Source: Candidatus Aenigmatarchaeota archaeon (GTDB lineage: Archaea; Aenigmatarchaeota; Aenigmatarchaeia; QMZP01). Taken from it: a DNA stretch of 26,235 nt. The stretch is from positions 1-26,235 of the forward strand of contig JACQOD010000023.1 of assembly GCA_016202725.1 (NCBI GenBank), written 5' to 3'. Below, one piece after another: positions 14,398 to 23,064 of this stretch. Every line of letters starts with the position of its first letter. Position 1 is the first letter of the stretch. Under the pieces are notes generated by a model, which ran no database searches, was not told the DNA's origin, and was given only the letters and a program-made list of their open reading frames with translations. The position numbers and the translations under genes are program-made.

Positions 14398-15138
14398 ATG
14401 CAGGATCAACACTTCCTGGAAAGCGAATGGTGCGCCAAGGTCGCGGCTGCCGTGCAGACCCAGCCTGGAGATGTCATTCTGGAGATAGGCGCGGGCCGGG
14501 GGGAGCTTACCCAATTCCTCCTCCCCCTGGGCAGGGTGATCGCGATCGAGAGCGACCCCTCCCTTTTCGCCGAGTTGCGCGACCTCGCGGGGAGGAGGGG
14601 GGCGGATGTCCGCCTCGGGAATGCACTTCACTTCCTCCGCCGCATACGGTTCTCCATCATCGCGGCGAACCTTCCCTACGCCATCTGCGAGCCCCTGTTC
14701 CGTAGTTTGGCATTCCACCACTGGAGGGAGGGAGTCGCGACCATTCCCCGCAGGTTTGCCGCCCTGTTGGGGAAGCCGCCGTACAGCTTCCTGTACCAGG
14801 TGGAAGAACTCTTCCCCGTCCCGCGGGACGCATTCTCGCCGCAGCCGCGGACCGACTCGGTGGTGGTGCGGGTGCGGCCCCGCCCCTCCCTGCTCCGGGA
14901 GGTGTTCCTCCTCCGGGAGCGGCGGCTGAAGAACGCGCTGGAGCGCGCCCTCCGGGGGAAGACGAAGCGGGAAGTGCGCGCCTCTCTCCGGGGCCTGCCC
15001 GCTGCCTTGCAGGACCAGCAGGTGAGCCAACTCACCCCCGCGGACTGGATCGCAGTGGAGGAATGGCTTGGCGCGCCGAAAAAACCAGCAGACAGCGGAC
15101 ACCTTTTGTCGAAACAGCAATCCGGCGAAAACGTTTAA
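14398..15138 (+). CDS. rsmA: 16S rRNA adenine dimethyltransferase RsmA/KsgA
   Basis: RsmA dimethylates the two adjacent adenines in the 3'-terminal helix of 16S rRNA using S-adenosylmethionine, a late step in small-subunit maturation. The protein (246 aa) has QHFLES near its N-terminus, the SAM-binding motif I ILEIGAGRGELT (about 24-35), motif II VIAIESD (acidic residue that binds the ribose) and the catalytic NLPY (about 93-96). The C-terminal helical part is short and Arg-rich. The archaeal length is typical. The ATG at 14398 is preceded by AGGTGACC and a TATA box 25 nt upstream; a GTG two codons earlier is less likely. The stop overlaps the TATA box of the top6 operon, which follows directly. 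Confidence 0.92.
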   Translation: MQDQHFLESEWCAKVAAAVQTQPGDVILEIGAGRGELTQFLLPLGRVIAIESDPSLFAELRDLAGRRGADVRLGNALHFLRRIRFSIIAANLPYAICEPLFRSLAFHHWREGVATIPRRFAALLGKPPYSFLYQVEELFPVPRDAFSPQPRTDSVVVRVRPRPSLLREVFLLRERRLKNALERALRGKTKREVRASLRGLPAALQDQQVSQLTPADWIAVEEWLGAPKKPADSGHLLSKQQSGENV

Positions 15139-15177
15139 ATAGGGCTGGTCACAATACTCATTATCCTTTTCGGGAGG
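15134..15177 (+). promoter_or_regulatory. Promoter and Shine-Dalgarno of the top6BA operon
   Basis: TTTAAATA (15134-15141) overlaps the rsmA stop codon and would start transcription near 15162-15166. A short leader then carries GGGAGG (15172-15177), 4 nt before the top6B ATG. This is one of the few genes here with a leader and a strong ribosome binding site. Confidence 0.65.
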
Positions 15178-15181
15178 AATT

Positions 15182-16777
15182 ATGGCGGGAGCTGTTGCAG
15201 AGAAGTCAGCAGACAAAATGACCCAGGCCCGGGAGATCTCGGTTTCTGAGTTCTTCGAGAAGAATCGCCACCTCCTCGGGTACGACAACAAGATCAAGGC
15301 CCTGCTCATCATCGTCAAGGAAGGCGTGGACAATTCCCTCGACGCCACCGAGGAGGCCAGGATCCTCCCGGAGATCTACCTCAAGGTCGAGGAGCTCGAG
15401 AAGGAGAAGTACAAGATCGTCATCCGGGACAATGGCCCCGGCATCATCAAAGCCCAGATCCCCAAGATATTCGGCACGCTCCTCTACGGCAGCAAGTTCC
15501 ACCGCCTCAAGCAGGGGAGGGGCCAGCAGGGGCTCGGCATCTCCTGCGCGGTCATGTACTCCCAGCTCACCACCGGCGAGCCCACGGAGATCATCTCCTC
15601 CACCGGCGACGGCAGGACGCACCGCTACAAGCTCAAGATCGACGTCAAGAAGAACGAACCCATCATCATCGAAGAGTCGGAAGAGCCGAGCAAGAAGCCG
15701 TGGCACGGGGTGCAGATCACCTTCATCGTGGAGGGCATCTACCGCGAGCACAAACAATCTGTCCTGGAGTACGTGAAGCAGACTGCCGTCGCGAACCCGT
15801 TTGCCGACCTCATCTTCGACTCCCCGACCGGGAGGCTGTCCTTCAAGCGGGGGATCGAGCAGCTCCCCAAGGAACCCCAGGAAATCCAGCCCCACCTGGA
15901 GGGGGTCGAAGTGGGCGTGCTTTCGCGCATGCTGCACGAGACCGCTGCCCGCTCCGTTTCCTCCTTCCTGTCGACGGAGTTCACCCGCATCGGCAAGACC
16001 ACGGCCCTGGAGATCTGCGAGAAGGCAGGGATAGACCCCAAGATCTCCCCCCGCCGGGCCACGGACGAGGACGTGATCAAGGTCGTGAAGGCCGTCAAGG
16101 AGGTCAAGCTGACCAAGCCCCCTACTGACGTCCTCTCGCCCCTGGGAGAGGAGCTGATCGAGAAGGGGCTCAAGAAAGAGCTCAACCCAGAGTTCCTGGC
16201 GGTCATTTCCCGGCCGCCGGCGGTCTACCGGGGCTTCCCTTTCCAGCTGGAGGTGGGCATCGCCTGGGGAGGAAGCATCGCGGAGCCGAACTTCATGCGC
16301 TTCGCGAACCGCGTTCCCCTGCTCTACCAGCAGGGCGACTGCGCGATCACGAAGTCGATCATGGGCGTGGACTGGAAGCGCTACGGAATCGAGGTGGACA
16401 AGCTCCCCCTCGGGCCGGTGGCCATCATGGTGCACATCTGCTCGGTCTGGGTTCCGTTCACCTCGGAATCCAAGGAGGCCGTTGCCTCCTATCCGGTCAT
16501 CATCAAGGAGACCAAGCTCGCCCTGCAGGAAGCTGCCCGCAAGCTGTCCCTCTACCTGGCAGGCAAGCGCCGCGCGGAATACCAGGCCGAGCGCATGAAG
16601 ATCTTCGAGCGCTATGCAGAGGAGACCGCACGGGCCCTGGAGGAGCTGACCGGGGAGAAGGCCGAGAAGATCCGCGCGCAGATCAGGAAGATCGTCGCCC
16701 AGGCGAAGCCCGAGGACATCGAGGGCGAAGCCGATGATGCGGGCGGCGCCTCGGAAGGCGGCGGAGGCGAGGAGTAA
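15182..16777 (+). CDS. top6B: DNA topoisomerase VI subunit B
   Basis: Subunit B is the ATPase of the type IIB topoisomerase that relaxes and decatenates DNA with subunit A. The GHKL (Bergerat) ATP site is intact: EGVDNSLDA with Glu47, Asn51 and Asp54, DNGPGI at 83-88, and GRGQQGLGI at 112-120. A helix-two-turn-helix region (about 238-300, ending ATDEDVIKVVKAVKEV) and the transducer domain (PPAVYRGFPFQLEVGIAW onward) follow. The end is a coiled helix and an acidic, Gly-rich tail (DIEGEADDAGG...GEE). The 531-aa length is usual. The start is decided by the strong GGGAGG ribosome binding site. The TAA stop shares its final A with the ATG of top6A (TAATG), so the subunits are translationally coupled. 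Confidence 0.96.
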   Translation: MAGAVAEKSADKMTQAREISVSEFFEKNRHLLGYDNKIKALLIIVKEGVDNSLDATEEARILPEIYLKVEELEKEKYKIVIRDNGPGIIKAQIPKIFGTLLYGSKFHRLKQGRGQQGLGISCAVMYSQLTTGEPTEIISSTGDGRTHRYKLKIDVKKNEPIIIEESEEPSKKPWHGVQITFIVEGIYREHKQSVLEYVKQTAVANPFADLIFDSPTGRLSFKRGIEQLPKEPQEIQPHLEGVEVGVLSRMLHETAARSVSSFLSTEFTRIGKTTALEICEKAGIDPKISPRRATDEDVIKVVKAVKEVKLTKPPTDVLSPLGEELIEKGLKKELNPEFLAVISRPPAVYRGFPFQLEVGIAWGGSIAEPNFMRFANRVPLLYQQGDCAITKSIMGVDWKRYGIEVDKLPLGPVAIMVHICSVWVPFTSESKEAVASYPVIIKETKLALQEAARKLSLYLAGKRRAEYQAERMKIFERYAEETARALEELTGEKAEKIRAQIRKIVAQAKPEDIEGEADDAGGASEGGGGEE

Positions 16778-17868
16778 TGGCCCGGCACGATGATCCCAAG
16801 GGAGGATTGCAGGACCTCGGCAGGAGGGTCGTGAAGGACATACTTGCCGAGAAGAACCCGGACGTCCCCCTGCCCATCCGCACCCTTGCCAACATCTACT
16901 TCGACGAGAAGAGCGGCCTGGTGAAGCTCGGGGACAAGGTCTCCCACCGCACCTACCTGAACATCGCCCACACCCGGAAGTTCATGCAGACCATGCTTGT
17001 GGCGGCAGAATGCAAGAAGATCATCGACCAGAACGTGACGACCAGCATCCGCGACCTCTACTACGCCCTCAAGCACACCATCCCCCAGACCCAGGAGAAC
17101 ACCTTCGAGGAGCAGGCCGAGTCAGACCCCATCCTCGAGGACATCGAGGCCGCCATGGACACCCTGCGCGAGCGCCTGCACCTGCAGGCCGACAGGAAGG
17201 GCTACCTGGCCGGCCCGCTGGCCATCCGGGACACGGGCGACATGATAGACGCCGCGAGGATGGGATCCTCCGGCTGGGCCATCCCCTCCAACGTGGAGCC
17301 GGAGATCATCGAGTTCAAGGATTGCACGGCTGATTTTGTCCTGGTCATCGAGAAGGACGCCGTCTGGCAGCGCCTGAACGAGGACAAGTTCTGGCGCAAG
17401 CACAACTGCCTCATCCTCACCGGGAAGGGGCAGCCAGCCCGCGGAACCCGCCGCCTCATCAACCGCCTGCACACGGAGCTGAAGCTGCCCATCTACGTCC
17501 TGGCTGACGCTGATCCTTGGGGGTACTACATCTACTCGGTCATCAAGCAGGGGTCGATCAACCTCTCCTTCCTGTCGGACAGGCTGGGAACCCCCGATGC
17601 CAAATACATCGGCCTCACCACCCAGGACGTCAAGACGTTCAAGCTCCCGTCCCAGGTCACCATCAAGATGAACCAGGGAGACATCAAACGCACGAATGAA
17701 ATGATGAACTACGTCTGGTTCAAGCCCGCCCCCTGGCAGAAGGAGCTCACCCACATGCTGGAGGCGGGGCACAAGCTCGAGCTCGAGGCCCTCTCCTCCA
17801 AGGGGATCAAGTTCATCTCCGAAACCTATCTCCCCCAGAAGATCAAGGGCAAGGATTTCCTGCCCTAA
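16777..17868 (+). CDS. top6A: DNA topoisomerase VI subunit A (Spo11-like)
   Basis: Subunit A cuts DNA and forms a 5'-phosphotyrosyl link. The catalytic Tyr is Tyr96 in TTSIRDLYY (the Spo11-type RDxYY motif) within the winged-helix domain. The Toprim domain has Glu192 in FVLVIEKDAVW and the Asp244-x-Asp246 pair in LADADPWGYYIY for Mg binding, with GKGQPARGTRRLI between them. The 363-aa length is typical. The C-terminal part (NEMMNYVWFKPAPWQKELTHML) is the usual archaeal ending. The start is fixed by the TAATG junction with top6B. The gene ends 10 bp before the convergent stop of the Nudix-like gene, leaving no room for a poly-T terminator. Confidence 0.96.
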   Translation: MARHDDPKGGLQDLGRRVVKDILAEKNPDVPLPIRTLANIYFDEKSGLVKLGDKVSHRTYLNIAHTRKFMQTMLVAAECKKIIDQNVTTSIRDLYYALKHTIPQTQENTFEEQAESDPILEDIEAAMDTLRERLHLQADRKGYLAGPLAIRDTGDMIDAARMGSSGWAIPSNVEPEIIEFKDCTADFVLVIEKDAVWQRLNEDKFWRKHNCLILTGKGQPARGTRRLINRLHTELKLPIYVLADADPWGYYIYSVIKQGSINLSFLSDRLGTPDAKYIGLTTQDVKTFKLPSQVTIKMNQGDIKRTNEMMNYVWFKPAPWQKELTHMLEAGHKLELEALSSKGIKFISETYLPQKIKGKDFLP

Positions 17869-17878
17869 AATCCGGCAT

Positions 17879-18802
17879 TCACGCAAACCATTCTTCTCGA
17901 CTCGCCGGCGCGGCGGAGCGTATCTTTTCCACCGCTCCTTGGAGGGGGTGGGTCATCTTTATTTCTCCTGCGGGAAGTTCCAGCTCGGTGCGGAAGACCA
18001 TGTCCCTTTCCGGATCGGTCGCATACCGTATGATAGGAACGGCCGATCCGTCCAGCAGCGGTTCAAGACGAAGAAGGGCAACTTCTCGTGACAATAATCG
18101 CCGCTCGACGATTTCCCCATTGATCGCTTGCAGATGTTTCACTGGAACGGTATCGTCAGGGAAGAAAACGGAGAGGTCAACCAGCGTCGTCACGGTGTCG
18201 CGTGCCTCGCCCCATCCGATCGAGAACGGATATGCCGTGTCGATGAGCGAGCCGCCCCGGTACACTTCGACGCGCGTCCTGCCGTCCTTGATGACGCGCT
18301 GTGGAACCGCCAATTCCTGCAGCTTTGCAACGTACATTTTTCGGTCTTGGTCATAGATAACGCCCCCGGGAGACCTCCCGTCAAGGAAGAGCAGTTCTTC
18401 CTTGGCTTCTCGCTGGCCCGTCAACTCCACCGGCTCCGCCCTGCCGCCCACGAGGTGGGACAGGCCGCTGGGTGTCGTATAGTGGTCAGGATAACTCGGT
18501 GCTCCAGCGTCACGATAGAGAGCTGCGAGATAGGTGGTGCCATCATGCATCCGCACCAGGGGGCAGAATCCTGCAGCGCCCCAGGTCTTGACCCCTCCTT
18601 GGATGGAGGCCTTCCGCTGCTGCGCCGTCGTGATATAGGGATGGCTCTCCAATGGCTGGAGGAACACCCGGTAGACCGAAACCGGTCCCTCGTCCGCCTG
18701 TTCCACACCGCCGATCGTCGAAAGCGCGAACGGGGCGTCATGGCGGCCGATGAGCCTTCGCCGGAGCAGGCCGGCGATGAGTTCCTGGGAGGCGGTTGGC
18801 AT
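17879..18802 (-). CDS. Nudix hydrolase-like protein with a shortened Nudix box, 307 aa
   Basis: Around residues 118-140 the sequence reads LVGGRAEPVELTGQREAKEE, which resembles the Nudix box GG(x)nE...REAxEE but with four instead of seven residues between the first Glu and Arg-Glu. The metal-binding REAKEE core (131-136) is kept. Upstream strands (TWGAAGFCPLVRMHDG, YLAALYRDAG) fit a Nudix fold. The C-terminal half (about 200-300) is unassigned. The start at 18802 (MPTASQEL) is favoured over 18820 because AAGGAGAG lies 4-5 nt upstream, behind a TATA box at 18859-18866. The codon use is less GC-biased than that of the flanking core genes. It may hydrolyse a nucleoside-diphosphate derivative; the substrate is unknown, and the altered box may mean altered activity. 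Confidence 0.65.
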   Translation of the reverse strand: MPTASQELIAGLLRRRLIGRHDAPFALSTIGGVEQADEGPVSVYRVFLQPLESHPYITTAQQRKASIQGGVKTWGAAGFCPLVRMHDGTTYLAALYRDAGAPSYPDHYTTPSGLSHLVGGRAEPVELTGQREAKEELLFLDGRSPGGVIYDQDRKMYVAKLQELAVPQRVIKDGRTRVEVYRGGSLIDTAYPFSIGWGEARDTVTTLVDLSVFFPDDTVPVKHLQAINGEIVERRLLSREVALLRLEPLLDGSAVPIIRYATDPERDMVFRTELELPAGEIKMTHPLQGAVEKIRSAAPASREEWFA

Positions 18803-18858
18803 ATCTCTCCTTCGCTGCATATTGTTTCTTTATTGCCTGCTTGATATCGCTTTGTAAT

Positions 18859-18866
18859 GATTTAAA
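18859..18866 (-). promoter_or_regulatory. TATA box of the Nudix-like gene
   Basis: CTTTAAAT on the minus strand would start transcription near 18837, leaving a leader of about 35 nt that contains the AAGGAGAG ribosome binding site used at 18802. Confidence 0.55.
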
Positions 18867-18899
18867 GGCAATCCGCCCCCCTCGAGGGCACCCATTTCG

Positions 18900-19880
18900 C
18901 TATTTGCCAGTTCCAGAACCCGCCGATCTGGCGGATGCAGATCGGTCGCCAGCACCGTTAGCGCGCACGGGCAATTCCCTTCGCTTCTGTGCGAGGCCGA
19001 AATAGAGATCAGCTGCCTCAAGGGCATCCAAGAATTGAGACGCCTGCCGCAGCCTCCTTGCATCGTAGAAACGGTCCTTTTCATCCTGCCTCCGCAATTC
19101 GTCAGGATATTGGAAATCGACCATGATGTCGCCAACTCCGGCTCCGGAGGCATGGGCGATGATCGGCAGCAGCTTGGTGCCATCGAGCGTCTTTGGCAGT
19201 CCCCGTGCGGTCCGGAAGCTTTCATACGCTTCCATCGAGGCGCGCAATGCCTCCGGATGGAAGAACTCCGGCCCGAAGACGTCGAGGGCGTATCCCAGTT
19301 TCTCCTCAACATTCCGCAAGCAAATAATATCGGTCTGTTGCCGGGTTTCTGGGAAACTGCTTCCCGACTTACCAGAGCGGAAGGGAAGAATGCACGCCGC
19401 CTGTGTTGGGGCGGTTTGGATAGGGCCCGCAAGCATGGTGGCGCACTGGGGGATGTCCGCTGTGCCCGGGACGACTTTGACGCCAGTGTAGATGCCGGCA
19501 TATTCAGGCGTCGTCCATGCCACCACCCTCGGACTGCGATCCAAGGCAAGGGAAAGTGCGCGCATCCTGGTCGTTCCCTCCTCTTCAGCATGCTCGATCT
19601 GGACGCCCAATTCCCTCGCGCGATCGAGAAAATCCCCACTAGATCCGAGGTCAGTGGCGACCACTCCATATCCCTGCCCAATGGCATATTGAAAGAAGTC
19701 AAGGGCGGCTTGCCGGCGATATCCATCTCCTGGCCGGTCCCTATAACCGGTCATGGTAGCCACCGTGATAGACCGCGGATCCGCGCTTGCCCGGCTGCCA
19801 TCCCAGGCATTGCGCACGACATTCACGGTTCTGGTGGGAGAAGAAACCTCGTGCCTGCGAAGTCCGAACGAACCGCCCAT
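18900..19880 (-). CDS. Possible GT-A-fold glycosyltransferase-like protein, 326 aa
   Basis: The N-terminal region starts with a strand (SITVATMTGYRDRP), then GYGVVATDLGSSGDFLDRAREL (about 71-91), then TTRMRALSLALDRSPRVVAWTTPEYAGIYTG (about 103-133). A positively charged helix followed by a strand and a (D/E)PE-like loop resembles nucleotide-sugar transferases that read R..AL..A...V.W..PE. No classical DxD is evident beyond TDLGSSGD, so this is a tentative call. The C-terminal half (VEEKLGYALDVFGPEFF, FQYPDELRRQDEKDRF) has no recognised domain. There is no signal or membrane helix. A TATA box (19905-19912) lies about 28 nt before the ATG. Gene content and codon use suggest an accessory gene next to the Nudix-like gene, perhaps with a related nucleotide-sugar role. 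Confidence 0.6.
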   Translation of the reverse strand: MGGSFGLRRHEVSSPTRTVNVVRNAWDGSRASADPRSITVATMTGYRDRPGDGYRRQAALDFFQYAIGQGYGVVATDLGSSGDFLDRARELGVQIEHAEEEGTTRMRALSLALDRSPRVVAWTTPEYAGIYTGVKVVPGTADIPQCATMLAGPIQTAPTQAACILPFRSGKSGSSFPETRQQTDIICLRNVEEKLGYALDVFGPEFFHPEALRASMEAYESFRTARGLPKTLDGTKLLPIIAHASGAGVGDIMVDFQYPDELRRQDEKDRFYDARRLRQASQFLDALEAADLYFGLAQKRRELPVRANGAGDRSASARSAGSGTGK

Positions 19881-19904
19881 ACCATCAGGCGTTGCTGCGG
19901 AAGC

Positions 19905-19912
19905 TTATAAAA
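19905..19912 (-). promoter_or_regulatory. TATA box of the GT-like gene
   Basis: TTTTATAA on the minus strand is centred about 28 nt before the ATG at 19880, which fits a leaderless or nearly leaderless transcript. Confidence 0.6.
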
Positions 19913-19968
19913 CTGACCCCGCGCAGGCTTCTGTTGGCGGTTTTTCCCCGCCGGGAGCGGAGGGCGGC

Positions 19969-19976
19969 TTTTTAAG
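19969..19976 (+). promoter_or_regulatory. TATA box of topA
   Basis: TTTTTAAG is centred about 27 nt before the ATG at 20000, with no ribosome binding site between them. This fits a leaderless mRNA. Confidence 0.6.
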
Positions 19977-19999
19977 CCTAGCCTGTTGGAAGATTAGAC

Positions 20000-22486
20000 A
20001 TGCCGACCCTGATCATCGCCGAGAAGCCTTCTTCGGCCCAGAAGATCGCGGAGGCCCTCGCGGAGGGCGGCCCCCGCCTGCGGAAGGGCGGCGGGGTCGC
20101 GTACTACGAGATCACCCGGGGCGGGGAGGAGCTGATCGTTGCCCCGGCAGTGGGCCACCTCTTTGCCCTTGACCAGAAGGAGAAGGGGAAGAAGTGGACT
20201 TACCCGGTCTATGACCTGGCGTGGAAGCCTGCCTACGAAATCCGCGGGAACGAGTGGTCGAAGAAATATTTCCTGAACCTCCAGCGGCTGGCCAAGCAGG
20301 CTGAAGTGTTCGTCTCGGCCTGCGACTACGACATCGAGGGCAGCACCATCGCCTTCAACATCATCTCGCTCATCTGCAAGGCCAAGGACGGCAAGAGAAT
20401 GAAGTTCTCCACGCTGACCAAGTCCGACCTTATCAAGGCATGGGAGGAAGCCTCCCCCCACCTGGATTTCGGGCAGATCGAGGCTGGCCTGGCCAGGCAT
20501 ACCCTGGACTTCCTCTGGGGCATCAACACCTCCCGCGCCCTGACCGGCGCCCTCAAGAGGGCGGGCAACTTCAAGGTCCTCTCCACCGGCCGGGTCCAGG
20601 GCCCCACCCTGGAGATACTGGCCCGCCGGCAGCAGGCCATCGAGGCGTTCCAGCCGGAGCCCTACTGGGAGCTCCACCTGCATGGAAGGGTCCCCGGCGG
20701 GGCATTCCTCGCAGAACATGCCCACGGCCGCTTCCTTGAAAAACCCCAGGCGGCAGCCGTCCACCAGAAGTGCTCGGGCAAGCCAGGCACGGTGAAAACC
20801 GTGGAGCGGAAGCAGTACCAGCAGAAGCCCCCCGTTCCCTTCGACCTCACCACGCTCCAGCGGGAGGCCTACAAGCACTTCGGCTCCTCCCCCAAGCAGA
20901 CCCTGGACACGGCGCAGGCCCTGTACGAGCGCGCCCTCATTTCCTACCCCCGCACCGCGAGCCAGAAGCTCCCCCCCACGATCGGCTACCGCTCCATAGT
21001 CGAGCAGCTGGGCGAGCAGCGGGACTACCGACTCCTGTGCGCACAGCTCCTCAGCGGGGAGCTGAAGCCCAGCGAGGGCCCCAAGGCCGACCCCGCCCAT
21101 CCCGCCATCTTCCCGACCGGCGCCGCTCCGGAGGCGCTGAACGACTACCAGAAGCGCCTGTACGACCTGATCGTCCGGCGGTTCCTGGCCGTGTTCGCTG
21201 CTCCCGCCGTGCGCGAGCGGCTGAGCGCGACCATTGACGTTGCCGGTGAATCATTCGTCGCGGAGGGCTACCGCACCGTGGACCCGCAGTGGATGGCCTA
21301 CTACGGGAGATTCGCCGCGTTCAAGGAACTCCTGCTCCCCGCCCTCGCCGAGGGCCAGAAGGTCGCGAACGACGGCATCGACCTGCTCGACAAGGAAACC
21401 CAGCCCCCCTCCCGCTACACCCAGGCCACCCTGCTCAAGGAGATGGAAGAGCTGGGCCTCGGCACCAAGGCCACCCGGGCCGGGATCATGCAGACCCTCT
21501 ACGACCGGGGCTACATCACCGACGAGTCCATCGTCGTGACCACCCTCGGCCTCGCCGTGATCACCGCGCTCGAGAAATATTGTCCGGACATCATCTCCGT
21601 GGAATTGACCCGCACCTTCGACCAGGAGATGGAGGCCATTCAGGAGGAGCAGAAGCAGCGCGAGGAGGTGGTCGCGGAGGCGAAAGCCACCCTCGAGCGG
21701 ATCCTGGGGCCGTTCAAGGAGCAGGAACTGGCCATTGGGAAGGAACTGCAGGTGGCCCTGCAGGACGCGCTCCGGCAGGAGGCGACCATCGGTCCCTGCA
21801 CCTGCGGGGGCACCCTCCTGAAGCGGCGATCCCGGTTTGGCAAGCGCTTCGTGGGCTGCTCCGCCTACCCGAAATGCACCCAGACCTTTTCCCTCCCGCA
21901 GCAGGGGTTCCTGACCACTACCCCCGGCCTCTGCACCTGCGGGCTCTTCGTCATCCTGGTGAAGCGCGCGGGCAAGCGCCCCTGGAAGCTCTGCGTGCGC
22001 TGCGGCTTCAGGGACAACCGCAAGCCGCAAGGAGCTGTCCCCGCCATGACAGCAGCAGTCCCTGCCGGGCCGCCGGCGAAGCGCCGCGCGCGGCCTGCCC
22101 CTAAGGTGCAGGAACCGGCACCTCCCGCAAGGAAACGCATGCCAGCCACAATTCCAGCGGCGCGGCCCATTCCCGCAGCGCACGATGCCACGCCACCCCC
22201 CTCCGGCAGGAGGCGCACGCCGGCCGCCCCTCCAGCGGCGCAGGAGCCGCGCCCTCCCTCCCCGGCGGGCCAGGAGAAGGCTCCCGCACCCCGCGCGCGC
22301 CCCGGCCCGAAGCGCGCCCAGGAGCCTCCGGCACCGCCAGAAAAGGGCGCCCGTTCCCGCGCGCCCGGCGCTCGCGCTCCCCGGGCCCCGCTGGAGACCG
22401 GTCCTGCTCCCGCGGAGCTTGCGGGCCAGCCGCCTCCGGCACCAGCGCGCCGCCGCGCCAAGAAATCCGCCCCTCCTCCGGAATAG
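20000..22486 (+). CDS. topA: DNA topoisomerase I (type IA) with zinc ribbons and a long disordered tail
   Basis: This type IA topoisomerase relaxes negative supercoils through a 5'-phosphotyrosine. The Toprim domain is N-terminal, with Glu8 in IIAEKPSSAQKI and Asp109, Asp111 and Glu113 in SACDYDIEG. The catalytic Tyr316 lies in ALISYPRTAS. LGLGTKATRAGIMQTL (about 486-500) and the ring-closing domains are intact. Two zinc ribbons follow: Cys600, 602, 620, 626 and Cys645, 647, 665, 668. From about residue 678 to 828 the protein is a low-complexity tail of Pro, Ala, Arg and Lys (for example PAPPARKRMP and ARRRAKKSAPPPE), which is unusual for archaeal TopA and probably binds nucleic acid non-specifically. 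A TATA box 27 nt before the ATG fixes the start. It ends 31 bp before a small membrane-protein gene. Confidence 0.95.
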   Translation: MPTLIIAEKPSSAQKIAEALAEGGPRLRKGGGVAYYEITRGGEELIVAPAVGHLFALDQKEKGKKWTYPVYDLAWKPAYEIRGNEWSKKYFLNLQRLAKQAEVFVSACDYDIEGSTIAFNIISLICKAKDGKRMKFSTLTKSDLIKAWEEASPHLDFGQIEAGLARHTLDFLWGINTSRALTGALKRAGNFKVLSTGRVQGPTLEILARRQQAIEAFQPEPYWELHLHGRVPGGAFLAEHAHGRFLEKPQAAAVHQKCSGKPGTVKTVERKQYQQKPPVPFDLTTLQREAYKHFGSSPKQTLDTAQALYERALISYPRTASQKLPPTIGYRSIVEQLGEQRDYRLLCAQLLSGELKPSEGPKADPAHPAIFPTGAAPEALNDYQKRLYDLIVRRFLAVFAAPAVRERLSATIDVAGESFVAEGYRTVDPQWMAYYGRFAAFKELLLPALAEGQKVANDGIDLLDKETQPPSRYTQATLLKEMEELGLGTKATRAGIMQTLYDRGYITDESIVVTTLGLAVITALEKYCPDIISVELTRTFDQEMEAIQEEQKQREEVVAEAKATLERILGPFKEQELAIGKELQVALQDALRQEATIGPCTCGGTLLKRRSRFGKRFVGCSAYPKCTQTFSLPQQGFLTTTPGLCTCGLFVILVKRAGKRPWKLCVRCGFRDNRKPQGAVPAMTAAVPAGPPAKRRARPAPKVQEPAPPARKRMPATIPAARPIPAAHDATPPPSGRRRTPAAPPAAQEPRPPSPAGQEKAPAPRARPGPKRAQEPPAPPEKGARSRAPGARAPRAPLETGPAPAELAGQPPPAPARRRAKKSAPPPE

Positions 22487-22489
22487 CTC

Positions 22490-22495
22490 TTTTAT
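22490..22495 (+). promoter_or_regulatory. TATA box of the small membrane protein
   Basis: TTTTAT, 4 bp past the topA stop, is centred about 25 nt before the ATG at 22518. It could also act as a weak terminator for topA. Confidence 0.5.
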
Positions 22496-22517
22496 CCCCG
22501 CCTGCCCAAGAAAGGAT

Positions 22518-22931
22518 ATGCCCACCCGGTGGACGCGTCCGGAGCGGCGGCGGCACGTCCGAAGGAAGTATTACCATTGGAAGGAGAAGATCTTCACCGC
22601 GGTCCTCTGCATCGGGCTCGTCCTCATCACCCTGTCCATGGCGATCATGAACTTCTCCGGGAACATCCGTCTGGAACTGGTATCGGGCGCTCTGATCTTC
22701 CTCGGCGTCCTGGTGTCGTTCGGGGTGGTGTGGGGGGAGCGCACCATCCGCTCCCCGTCCATCCTGGCTATCCTGGCGCTCATGGTCGTCGTGATCGCGA
22801 TCACCTCCCTGGCCGCTGGCTGGCCGGTGTTCGAGCGCCTGGCCGCCTCCGCGGTGGTGGGAGTCCTGTTCCTGGTCATCCTGGGGCTGGCCTTCTTCTT
22901 CGTGGACACCGCGACCTACGAGAACGAGTGA
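22518..22931 (+). CDS. Four-helix membrane protein with basic N-terminus, 137 aa
   Basis: A strongly basic N-terminal stretch (about residues 2-23, RWTRPERRRHVRRKYYHWKEK) is followed by four hydrophobic helices at about 25-45, 52-70, 80-98 and 107-128, and the acidic end TATYENE. The positive-inside rule puts the N-terminus in the cytoplasm. I recognise no family. The ATG at 22518 is preceded by AAAGGAT and lies about 25 nt after a TTTTAT box. The reading frame stays open far upstream inside topA in another frame, but that part has no coding character of its own. It is downstream of topA with its own likely promoter, so a functional link to TopA is not implied. Confidence 0.7.
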   Translation: MPTRWTRPERRRHVRRKYYHWKEKIFTAVLCIGLVLITLSMAIMNFSGNIRLELVSGALIFLGVLVSFGVVWGERTIRSPSILAILALMVVVIAITSLAAGWPVFERLAASAVVGVLFLVILGLAFFFVDTATYENE

Positions 22932-22972
22932 ATGCCGTCATCCCGGACCGGCGCCGAGGGAAAGCGTTGGGA

Positions 22973-23034
22973 GTGCATGCGCCGGGCGGGACAGCGGGCT
23001 GGGCAATTGGTCCCGGGTCCTCCTGTCTGCGGCC
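22973..23034. repeat. 62-bp direct repeat, left copy
   Basis: These 62 bp (GTGCATGCGCC to TCTGCGGCC) recur exactly at 23831-23892 in the same orientation. The two copies enclose the AbrB/PIN module. Within the repeat CGGGAC and GTCCCG can pair as a 6-bp stem. The left copy lies 41 bp past the stop of the small membrane-protein gene. No integrase or transposase is seen. Confidence 0.9.
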
Positions 23035-23064
23035 TTGAGCCAGTTGCAATGAGATAACTGGGGC

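Noticed and set aside
15206..16435. 409-aa open frame antisense to top6B
   Set aside because: The sense strand is an unmistakable top6B; the antisense product is low-complexity Asp/Leu/Val-rich sequence.
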